The translations under genes and the position numbers were made by a program. Below, in pieces: positions 1 through 6,474 of a stretch of 7,507 bases of DNA (position 1 is the stretch's first letter; every line of letters starts with the position of its first letter). Origin of the DNA: Bacteroidales bacterium (GTDB lineage Bacteria > Bacteroidota > Bacteroidia > Bacteroidales > UBA7960); the NCBI GenBank assembly GCA_007132395.1, contig SLOR01000043.1, positions 1 through 7,507 of the forward strand, written 5' to 3'. The notes below the pieces were generated by a model. That model had not been told where the DNA came from. It saw only the letters and a list, made by a program, of their open reading frames with translations, and ran no database searches.

Positions 1-1
1 C

Positions 2-901
2 ACTGATATTACCTTGCCTGCCCCATACAATCTGGATGGAATAGATCTTGACGGGTCCAGTGTTTTTCTGGACTGGGAATTCGAAACAAACTTTCCTGCA
101 GAGTTAGAATTTATAGGCTTTCAGATATTTAAAAACAACGACCGCCCTGATACTCCCACCTACTCAGCAACAGTTATTCCTGGTTACTCAGAAAATGGAA
201 CACCATACACAGAAAATGGAACAATTTACACAGTTCAGGGGTTAACAGAATTATCATATGAAGATCTTGGCGTAGTAGGTGGCGATCAGCCCAAATATTA
301 TGCAAGAGCTGTTTACAGAAGAACCAATGACAATGAAATTGTTTTTTCCGGCATTTCCAACACAAAGGATTTCTGGTTTCAACCCCTCCCCGTAGAACTC
401 CTCTCCCTCAGCGCTACCACCCGCGGCAACCAGGTGGAAATTGCCTGGACAACGGCCACTGAAATCAACAATATGGGGTTTGAAATACAGCGCATGTCGG
501 GCAACAACAATTGGGAAGCCATTGGCTTTGTGGATGGAAACTACTACCACAACGGCATTATCAACTACAACTTTATGGATGTTTTCCCCCTGGAGGGCAT
601 CAACTACTACAGGCTGAAACAAATGGACTACGACGGGGCTTTCGAGTTTTACGGGCCGGTGGCTGCTGATGTGAATGCAACCGGCGAAAGCTTCTCCCTG
701 AAAGTGGTTAAAAAAGCCGATGAACTGTTTGTGCTCTTGCCCGGACAGGCTGCAGGACTACTGGAGGTATTTGACATGCAGGGAAGAATGGTGTTCTCCA
801 GCTTCGCCAATGGCAATATCAAACTGCCCCTTGCCAAAGGAAGCTATATCCTTCGCTACTTTAACGGACAGGATTTGGCTACCGCCAAAGTGGTTTTATA
901 A
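2..901 (+). CDS. C-terminal part of a T9SS-type secreted protein (FN3-like modules plus sorting domain), 5' end outside window
   Basis: The reading frame is open to the left edge (codons for T-D-I-T precede the first TTG, which encodes Leu), so this is the 3' part, about 299 residues, of a longer gene. Counting from the TTG codon at base 14, residues 15-116 look like a beta-sandwich fibronectin-III-like module ending in KYYARAVYR and SGISN. It contains a short tandem repeat (YSENGTP/YTENGTI). Residues 126-220 form a module common in Bacteroidota surface proteins: PVELLSL, then WTTATEINNMGFEIQR, then INYYRLKQMDYDG. Residues 225-295 resemble a type A C-terminal sorting domain recognised by the type IX secretion system, with LEVFDMQGRMV, LPLAKGSYIL and a final KVVL. 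The usual YPNP opening of that domain is absent. By family knowledge the protein would cross the outer membrane by T9SS and be anchored or released. The catalytic or binding part lies upstream, so its specific function cannot be told. Confidence 0.85.
   Translation, partial: TDITLPAPYNLDGIDLDGSSVFLDWEFETNFPAELEFIGFQIFKNNDRPDTPTYSATVIPGYSENGTPYTENGTIYTVQGLTELSYEDLGVVGGDQPKYYARAVYRRTNDNEIVFSGISNTKDFWFQPLPVELLSLSATTRGNQVEIAWTTATEINNMGFEIQRMSGNNNWEAIGFVDGNYYHNGIINYNFMDVFPLEGINYYRLKQMDYDGAFEFYGPVAADVNATGESFSLKVVKKADELFVLLPGQAAGLLEVFDMQGRMVFSSFANGNIKLPLAKGSYILRYFNGQDLATAKVVL
185..233 (+). repeat. 21-bp in-frame tandem repeat (2.3 copies) encoding Y-(S/T)-E-N-G-T-x
   Basis: Bases 185-205 and 206-226 are two copies of a 21-base unit sharing the core CAGAAAATGGAACA. 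A third partial copy, TACACAG, lies at 227-233. The unit is codon-aligned and encodes the heptads YSENGTP and YTENGTI followed by YT. Length changes by whole units would keep the frame, so it is a plausible slippage or recombination site within the secreted protein. It lies in the AT-richer upstream module. Confidence 0.8.
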
Positions 902-920
902 AACAGAAAGAAAAGATACT

Positions 921-958
921 AAAAAGACGGAAACCTGCAGGTTTCCGTCTTTTTTTTT
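921..958 (+). terminator. Strong intrinsic terminator after the secreted-protein gene
   Basis: Bases 921-954 are a perfect 34-base palindrome (17-base arms centred on CCTGCAGG). Allowing a small TGCA loop, the RNA stem contains the paired blocks GACGGAAACC and GGTTTCCGTC, flanked by A/U pairs, and is followed by nine T residues (950-958). It starts 20 bases after the TAA of the upstream gene. The five A residues at the left base give a weak U tract on the other strand, but no gene reads into it from that side here. Confidence 0.92.
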
Positions 959-1023
959 ATACCTGTAGTGTTAAAGTCGGATCTCTGTCCTTCTAAAACC
1001 CCTTCCCTACAAAAAACAATTTA

Positions 1024-1031
1024 TATCTTTA
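1024..1031 (+). promoter_or_regulatory. Candidate Bacteroidota -7 box (TATCTTTA)
   Basis: TATCTTTA differs by one base from the Bacteroidota primary sigma-factor -7 consensus TAnnTTTG and lies 24 bases before the ATG at 1056. No TTG/TTTG -33 element is visible at the expected distance (around 1000), where the sequence is C-rich, so this is a weak call. Its position between the terminator and the first gene of the pair fits a promoter for the nuclease and serine hydrolase genes. Confidence 0.3.
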
Positions 1032-1055
1032 TTGCCCCCATATACCTAAAGACTT

Positions 1056-1898
1056 ATGAGTGAAAATGTAATGATAGAGAAAGCATCGGGAGAAAAGGAA
1101 GCCTTTGATGCCACTAAACTGAAGAACTCTCTGAAAAGGGCCGGCACGAGAGATGAGTTGGCCGACACCATCCTTGCTGAAATCCTGCCCAACCTGCACG
1201 AAGGGATGCATACGAAAGAGATTTACCGGCGTGCCTTTGCCCTGCTGCGCAAACGCAAACACAGCAATGCCGCACGTTACAGCCTTAAAAAAGCCATCAT
1301 GGAGCTGGGCCCCACTGGTTATCCCTTCGAGCATTTCGTGGCACAGGTACTGGCCAGCAAAGGTTTCGACATAACGGTAGGAGAAATATTGCAGGGCAAA
1401 TGCGTAACCCACGAGGTAGATGTAGTTGCCACCCACAACAACACCCAGTACCTGGTAGAATGCAAATACTACAACAGCCAGGGTAAATATGCCAACGTGC
1501 GTGTACCCCTGTATGTGCGCTCCCGCGTAAACGACATCATCGAGTTTCGCGAAAAGCTTCCCCAATATAAAGAAACCCGCTTCTATGGGTGGGTGGTGAC
1601 CAACACCCGCTTTACCGATGATGCCCTCAACTATGGCCGCTGCGCTGGCCTGCATATGCTCAGCTGGGATTTACCCAAAAACCAAAGCCTGAAAGACCTG
1701 GTGGAAAAAGCAAAAGTCTTTCCCGTTACCATACTCACACAGCTCAGCAAAAAGGAAAAGGAAAATCTTCTGGAGCAAAACATTGTTTTGTGCCGGCAAC
1801 TCAGAGACAAAGCCGATGAGATTTTGCCTGCCATGGGCTGGAAGGCCACCAAAATAAAGCAGATGCTTAAAGAGCTTGATGAACTTTTAGAAGATTAA
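1056..1898 (+). CDS. ATP-cone domain fused to Mrr-like PD-(D/E)XK nuclease domain
   Basis: A 280-residue, predicted cytoplasmic protein with no signal peptide. Residues 4-83 match an ATP-cone, the small regulatory (d)ATP-binding domain of ribonucleotide reductases and NrdR: IEKASGEKEAFDATKLKNSL at the start, ARYSLKKAI at the end. Residues 88-205 resemble the Mrr-type restriction endonuclease fold: YPFEHFVAQVLASKGF holding helix residue E92, then D122 in HEVDVV and E135/K137 in YLVECKYY, giving the D-x(n)-ExK metal-binding pattern. Residues 211-280 are charged and look helical. The inferred role is nucleic-acid cleavage or binding tuned by nucleotide level; the physiological substrate is unknown. 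No methyltransferase or other restriction partner is adjacent, which argues against a classical restriction system. The start is the ATG at 1056; a second in-frame ATG at 1071 would remove five residues before the ATP-cone. The next gene starts 16 bases after its stop. Such proteins are often annotated simply as ATP-cone or restriction endonuclease proteins. Confidence 0.87.
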   Translation: MSENVMIEKASGEKEAFDATKLKNSLKRAGTRDELADTILAEILPNLHEGMHTKEIYRRAFALLRKRKHSNAARYSLKKAIMELGPTGYPFEHFVAQVLASKGFDITVGEILQGKCVTHEVDVVATHNNTQYLVECKYYNSQGKYANVRVPLYVRSRVNDIIEFREKLPQYKETRFYGWVVTNTRFTDDALNYGRCAGLHMLSWDLPKNQSLKDLVEKAKVFPVTILTQLSKKEKENLLEQNIVLCRQLRDKADEILPAMGWKATKIKQMLKELDELLED

Positions 1899-1914
1899 CC
1901 TAATAATATACAAC

Positions 1915-3630
1915 ATGGCTATGACAAGATATTATTTGACCTCAGTACTCCTTTGCACTCTATTATTCTGCCCATTCACCCCATTGGATGCGAAAAACCG
2001 CAACTCCGATTCCCGCAAAACTCCGGATTCGGGAAAAATCGCCGCCATTGACAGTATTATGCAAATGTACAACAACCCCAATGGTCCCGGGGCGGCCCTT
2101 GCAGTGATAGAAAACGGAGAAATAGTTCTTACCCGCAGCTGGGGGCTGGCCAACCTGGAGTATGATATTCCCGTTACGCCTTCTACCGTTTTTCATATCG
2201 CCTCAGTTTCCAAGCAGTTTACTGTTTTTGCCATCATGCTGCTGCAGGAACAGGGCAAATTATCGCTTGATGATGACATACGCAAGCATATACCGGAAGT
2301 GCCCGACTTTGGCCACACCATTACCCTGCGCCACCTGGCATCGCATACCGGCGGACTGCGCGACCAGTGGAGCCTGCTTACCATGTCGGGCTGGAGAATG
2401 GATGATGTGATTACAACAGCACAGGTTATGAAGCTTACCAGCCGACAAAAGGAGCTGAATTTTGCACCCGGCGAAGAGTACTTTTACAGCAATACCGGAT
2501 TTACCCTGCTGGCAGAGGTAGTGGCTCGGGTTTCGGAAAAAAGCTTTGCTGAATTTTGCAATGAAAACATTTTTGAACCCCTGCAAATGCATAACACGCT
2601 CTTCTATGATGACCATCAAAAAATTGTAAAAAACCGTGCTTACTCCTATCAGCCCCACGGCGAGGGATACAAAAAAAGCAACCTCAACTATGCCACCGTT
2701 GGTGCCACCAGCCTGTTCACCACTGTGGAAGATTTAAGCTTGTGGGCCATGAATTTTCAGGACCCCAAAGTGGGCACACCAGAAATTTTCCGTATTATGA
2801 GTACTCCAACAGCACTCAACAACGGAGAGGAAATTGAAGGTGCTCTGGGGCAGTTTGTACGAAACCACAAGGGCCTGCTGCTTATTGATCATGGCGGGGC
2901 AGATGCAGGCTTCAGAACCTATTTCGGAAGGTTTCCGGAAGAAGACCTGGCAGTTATCCTCTTCACCAATATGTCCAATGCCGATATCGGCCTGGCAAGA
3001 GATGTGGCTGATCTTTTTCTGGCAGATAAAATCACTGAAACTGATAAAGAGGATCAACCCGATTTGTCAGAGGAAATTACCCTGCCCATTGAAGCACTCG
3101 ATGCATTTACAGGCCTTTATGAAAACAACGACCTCCCGGGTATGCTATACCGTGTAACGAGAAAAGAAAAAAGATTGCAACTGGCTTCGCCCGGCCAGCG
3201 GCCCAGCGCGCTTCTGGCAGTTACACCCGTCATATTTACAACGGAGGACAAAACCCAGATCATCGAATTTGCAGCAGCCAAAAACGAAAACCCCGCAATG
3301 CTCAGCATGAAAACTGGCTCGCGGGTAACAAAAGCCACAGCCATCACGCCCTATGAGTTCACAACAGAAGAGCTGAAGCAATATGAAGGCACTTACTACA
3401 GTCCGGAACTTTCCACATGGTATGATATTGTGTGGAAAAATGAAGAATTAAGGGTAAAGCACTACAGACTTCCCAATTTTTCACTTACACCCATGACACT
3501 CGATACCCTGGCCGGAAACTTCCGCAACCTGGCCCGGATAAGTTTTGAACGCGATGAAAAGGGCAACATTACAGGGTTCCGCTCTACATCGGGCAGAGTG
3601 CAGAATTTATGGTTTGAGAAAGTAAGGTAA
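1915..3630 (+). CDS. Exported serine hydrolase, class C beta-lactamase/DD-peptidase (S12) fold
   Basis: A 571-residue protein starting MAMTRYY with a hydrophobic segment and a likely signal peptidase site after LDA (residue 26), so probably periplasmic. Cysteines 14 and 19 do not form a proper lipobox. The catalytic domain (about 40-370) carries all three active-site motifs of the penicillin-recognising serine hydrolases: SVSK (nucleophile S97, K100), YSN (Y191-N193) and HGG (H326-G328, in place of KTG). It also has LRHLASHTGGL near 138-148. The HGG third motif is typical of the broad esterase/D-aminopeptidase-like branch rather than true beta-lactamases, so the substrate (peptidoglycan peptide, D-amino-acid peptide or ester) is open. 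Residues 395-571 hold two similar beta-rich segments, each opening with the pattern xx(F/Y)xGxY. The gene starts 16 bases after the nuclease gene and is probably co-transcribed, though no functional link is evident. The ATG at 1921 is an equally possible start. Confidence 0.9.
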   Translation: MAMTRYYLTSVLLCTLLFCPFTPLDAKNRNSDSRKTPDSGKIAAIDSIMQMYNNPNGPGAALAVIENGEIVLTRSWGLANLEYDIPVTPSTVFHIASVSKQFTVFAIMLLQEQGKLSLDDDIRKHIPEVPDFGHTITLRHLASHTGGLRDQWSLLTMSGWRMDDVITTAQVMKLTSRQKELNFAPGEEYFYSNTGFTLLAEVVARVSEKSFAEFCNENIFEPLQMHNTLFYDDHQKIVKNRAYSYQPHGEGYKKSNLNYATVGATSLFTTVEDLSLWAMNFQDPKVGTPEIFRIMSTPTALNNGEEIEGALGQFVRNHKGLLLIDHGGADAGFRTYFGRFPEEDLAVILFTNMSNADIGLARDVADLFLADKITETDKEDQPDLSEEITLPIEALDAFTGLYENNDLPGMLYRVTRKEKRLQLASPGQRPSALLAVTPVIFTTEDKTQIIEFAAAKNENPAMLSMKTGSRVTKATAITPYEFTTEELKQYEGTYYSPELSTWYDIVWKNEELRVKHYRLPNFSLTPMTLDTLAGNFRNLARISFERDEKGNITGFRSTSGRVQNLWFEKVR

Positions 3631-3664
3631 CCCTTTCTTGCTGAAAGCTATCAAGAGCTAAGTG
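3631..3664. other. 34-base convergent intergenic gap without a clear terminator
   Basis: The stop codons of the serine hydrolase (plus) and formate dehydrogenase (minus) face each other across this gap. Only short hairpins can be drawn, such as CTTTC (3633-3637) with GAAAG (3643-3647), and no T tract follows on either strand. Transcripts from both sides may therefore end inside the opposite gene or by a factor-dependent route. Confidence 0.5.
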
Positions 3665-6391
3665 CTATACCATTTTCTCCACCCTCACCGCCGATAATTT
3701 AAACGGAGCAATTTTGGAATAAGGATCCAGTTCGTCGCGGGTAAGTTTATTTACGGCTGCCTCTGCATAATGGAAGGGCATGAACAACTCGCCCTGCAGT
3801 ACCTGGTTACTCACCTCCACTTTGGTTTCCAGCTCTCCGCGCTTTGAGGATATTTTTACCCGGTCACCGGTGCTGAAGCCGTTTTTGCGGGCATCTTGCT
3901 CATGCATGAGCACATAGGCTTCATTGGCAAAATCATTTAAGGATTTGTTTTTGCGCGACATAGTGGAAGAGTGGTACTGATAAAGGATTCTTCCGGTATT
4001 GAGCAGGAATGGATAATCGTTACTTACTTTTTCGTTTTGCTCGGCATAGTGCACCGGATGCAACACACCCAGTCCGTTGGGGGTATTAAATTTTTCTTCA
4101 AACAAGGTGGCCGTACCGGGGTGGTCTTCTGAAGGACAGGGCCACTGAATCCCTTGCTCCTCCAGCCTTTTATAGCTGATACCTGCGAAAATGGGAGCCG
4201 CTTTGCGCAACTCATCCCATACATCTGATTCGTCGCGATAATTACCCAGCGGGGTGCCCATCCGTTCGGCAATTTCCATTATAATTTTCCAGTCCTGACG
4301 GGCTTGCCCCGGCATATCAACCGCGGGCCGCATGCGTGCCACACGCCGGTCGCTGTTTACCACCGTGCCGTTCTTTTCGGCAAATGCTGCGGCAGGCAGA
4401 ATTACATCGGCATAGGGAGTGGTTTCGGTATGAAAAATATCCTGTACTACTACAAAATCAAGCTTTTCCATAGCCTTGATGGTATGATTGATATTGGGAT
4501 CAGTAACCATGGGATTTTCCCCCATGATATAGAGTCCTTTTACCTTTTCATCATAGGCGGCATGCATGATTTCAACGGTTGACAGGCCCTTCTCACCATC
4601 CAGACTTTCATAGGGAACGCCCCATATTTCTGCCACGCGTTTACGGTTCTCATCGTCGGTAACAGGGATATAGCCCGGGTAGGTAAAGGGGGAGGCGCCC
4701 ACATCGGAAGCTCCCTGCACGTTGTTTTGCCCGCGGGGCGGGTTGAGCCCGGCACCAACACGTCCTATATGACCGGTTATCAGGCACATATTTATCAGGC
4801 TGAACACGTTATGCGTACCCGTAACCTGCTGACTGAAACCCATGCCCGTGGCAATGAGTGGTTTTTTGGCTTTGGCATATATGCGTGCCGCTTCCTGCAT
4901 CAATTCGCCTTTAACACCTGTGATTTTCTCAACATATTCCGGGGTGTATATTTCCACCAGCTCAACAAGTGCCTGATATGACTTCATTCCGCCATCCACA
5001 CGTTTTTCAATAAAATTCTTATTGATAAGTTCTTCTTTTACGATGGTGCGAATCATCCCGTTGAGCAGTGCTACGTCGGTACCCAGTTTGGGTTGTAGCC
5101 AGATGTCGGAGTATTTTACCAGGGGTGTCCATTTGGGATCGATGATGATGATTTTTCCTCCTTTGTGTTTGCCTGCTTTTACAAAAGTAGCCGTAACGGG
5201 ATGGGTTTCGATGACGTTGTTGCCAGTAAATAGCATACAGTCGGAGTTCTCGTAGTCCTCAATGGAGTTGCTTCCTGCCCCGTCGCCCAGGGCACGTAAC
5301 ATGGCAGTAACAGTAGAGGCGTGGCACAGGCGTGTACAGTAGTCCACATTATTGCTGCCAAAGGCAATGCGCACCAGCTTACTGAAGATGTAATTATCTT
5401 CGTTGGTGGTTTTGGCCGAGCTATAACCGGCCAGGGCTTTGGGTCCGTATTTTTCTTTTATCTCTTTAAATCGTGTGGCAATCAAATCCAGTGCTTCATC
5501 CCATGAGGCTTCCACAAACTTTCCATCTTTTTTTATCAGGGGCTTAGTAAGCCTGTCTTTGTGCTGATTGTAATCGTAACCAAAACGGCCTTTCACACAT
5601 AGGCGACCGTAGTTGGGGCTGATATCTTCCACCCCGTTTGCACGTACAATTTTTCCGTTTTGTACCCATAACTCAAGCTGGCATCCCACACCACAGTAGG
5701 GGCAGATGGTTTGCACCTTCTGCATTTCTTTTTCCACATTGATTTCCTCAGCATGGGGTTTTTCCACAATGGCACCTGTGGGGCATAGCTGTATGCACTC
5801 ACCACAGCCATCGCATTCCGATTCCTTCCAGTGGTCGTATCCCCCAATAATGTAAGAGTGAATGCCGCGCCGGGCAAATGAAAGTACATTTTTCCCCTGC
5901 ACCTCGTCGCAGGCTTTAATGCAACGGAAGCACTTGATACACTTGGAGGCATCATATTTCAAAACCGGAGAAGTTTCATCCACCGGGTAGTTCAGCTCTT
6001 TCCAGATGGAGGGAAACCTGCGGTTCTCAGGCTTATCAAGCCCGTAACGGTATATCAGTTCACGGAATTCGTCATGGTAATTGCCATCATATTTTTCGTT
6101 ATGCTCCGAGAGCAGGTAATCCAGCAGGTAGGTGCGGGCTTCTTCCAGTTCGGGGTCGAAGGCGGTAACCTCCATGCCCTCTTCGGCTTTTACAGCACAG
6201 GACGCCACCATGTGGCCGGTACCTTTTATTTTTACCACACAAAGGCGGCAGGCACCCGTGGGGGTGAGTTTCTTGTGGTAGCACAGGTGGGGAATGGCAA
6301 TGCCGTTGTCTTTGGCTACCTGAAGCAGGTTGGTGCCTTCGGAGGCTTTGATTTCTTTATTGTCGATTTTGAGGTTTATTTCCTTCTTCAT
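3665..6391 (-). CDS. fdhA: Formate dehydrogenase catalytic (alpha) subunit, Mo/W bis-MGD, cysteine form, FdsA/FdhA-like
   Basis: A 908-residue soluble oxidoreductase subunit, with no Tat signal, expected to oxidise formate to CO2 in the cytoplasm. Residues 1-75 are a plant-type/NuoG-like [2Fe-2S] domain (C37, C48, C51, C65). Residues 145-210 hold two ferredoxin-type [4Fe-4S] motifs (C151, C154, C157, C161 and C193, C196, C199, C203). From residue 228 the molybdopterin oxidoreductase domain begins with its own [4Fe-4S] site (C230, C233, C237, C265) and the conserved K267. The active-site stretch YCTRLCHAS puts C356, coded by TGC, at the place of selenocysteine in E. coli FdhF, followed by the catalytic H357. 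ETHPV (395-399) and PRGQNNVQG (R553) are formate dehydrogenase hallmarks. Residues about 790-908 are the C-terminal MopB dinucleotide-binding domain. The His-Cys3 [4Fe-4S] motif usual between the first two regions has lost its cysteines (H97 remains). It is the second visible gene of a minus-strand operon with a NuoF-like subunit, implying NAD as the partner. Start ATG at 6391, no Shine-Dalgarno. A role in a formate-hydrogenlyase or bifurcating complex cannot be excluded. Confidence 0.93.
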   Translation of the reverse strand: MKKEINLKIDNKEIKASEGTNLLQVAKDNGIAIPHLCYHKKLTPTGACRLCVVKIKGTGHMVASCAVKAEEGMEVTAFDPELEEARTYLLDYLLSEHNEKYDGNYHDEFRELIYRYGLDKPENRRFPSIWKELNYPVDETSPVLKYDASKCIKCFRCIKACDEVQGKNVLSFARRGIHSYIIGGYDHWKESECDGCGECIQLCPTGAIVEKPHAEEINVEKEMQKVQTICPYCGVGCQLELWVQNGKIVRANGVEDISPNYGRLCVKGRFGYDYNQHKDRLTKPLIKKDGKFVEASWDEALDLIATRFKEIKEKYGPKALAGYSSAKTTNEDNYIFSKLVRIAFGSNNVDYCTRLCHASTVTAMLRALGDGAGSNSIEDYENSDCMLFTGNNVIETHPVTATFVKAGKHKGGKIIIIDPKWTPLVKYSDIWLQPKLGTDVALLNGMIRTIVKEELINKNFIEKRVDGGMKSYQALVELVEIYTPEYVEKITGVKGELMQEAARIYAKAKKPLIATGMGFSQQVTGTHNVFSLINMCLITGHIGRVGAGLNPPRGQNNVQGASDVGASPFTYPGYIPVTDDENRKRVAEIWGVPYESLDGEKGLSTVEIMHAAYDEKVKGLYIMGENPMVTDPNINHTIKAMEKLDFVVVQDIFHTETTPYADVILPAAAFAEKNGTVVNSDRRVARMRPAVDMPGQARQDWKIIMEIAERMGTPLGNYRDESDVWDELRKAAPIFAGISYKRLEEQGIQWPCPSEDHPGTATLFEEKFNTPNGLGVLHPVHYAEQNEKVSNDYPFLLNTGRILYQYHSSTMSRKNKSLNDFANEAYVLMHEQDARKNGFSTGDRVKISSKRGELETKVEVSNQVLQGELFMPFHYAEAAVNKLTRDELDPYSKIAPFKLSAVRVEKMV

Positions 6392-6415
6392 GATATACAG
6401 GAGTTGAATTTTTTA

Positions 6416-6474
6416 TTACCGCTGAGACGCGAAGGCGCAGAGATATGAGTAAGCCTTAGTGCCTTTGCAGTTAA
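6416..6474. repeat. Imperfect inverted repeat built of degenerate 8-base units, probable dispersed intergenic element
   Basis: In the spacer between the two formate dehydrogenase genes the plus strand reads TTACC followed by three octamers: GCTGAGAC (6421-6428), GCGAAGGC (6429-6436) and GCAGAGAT (6437-6444). On the minus strand the right half reads TTAACT followed by GCAAAGGC (6468-6461) and ACTAAGGC (6460-6453). The two halves can pair as an interrupted stem, best at AAGGC with GCCTT, around a loop of about 16 bases (6437-6452). The pattern resembles GCAAAGGC/GCAGAGAC-type intergenic repeats that I recall from many draft bacterial genomes; that recollection is unverified. It may act as an intercistronic RNA hairpin affecting stability or read-through. 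Confidence 0.65.

Noticed and set aside
14..16. TTG as the start codon of the secreted-protein gene
   Set aside because: The frame is open further left and no signal peptide follows; the gene starts outside the window.
1029..1655. 208-codon open frame on the minus strand
   Set aside because: It lies wholly antisense to the ATP-cone/nuclease gene, whose domains are clear; its translation shows no recognisable family and reflects the codon bias of the real gene.
1951..1974. Lipoprotein signal in the serine hydrolase
   Set aside because: The residue before C19 is Phe and the residue before C14 is Leu, which do not fit a lipobox; a type I cleavage site after LDA is more likely.
5324..5326. Selenocysteine codon in the formate dehydrogenase
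   Set aside because: The codon is TGC on the coding strand, not TGA.
5593..5955. 120-codon open frame on the minus strand in another frame
   Set aside because: It overlaps the Fe-S region of the formate dehydrogenase gene and is a frame shadow.
6074..6448. 124-codon plus-strand open frame over the start of the formate dehydrogenase gene
   Set aside because: It is antisense to the [2Fe-2S] domain coding region, with a glycine- and phenylalanine-rich translation typical of a shadow frame.
6421..6468. CRISPR array
   Set aside because: The 8-base units are degenerate, adjacent, inverted between halves and lack spacers; no cas gene is present.
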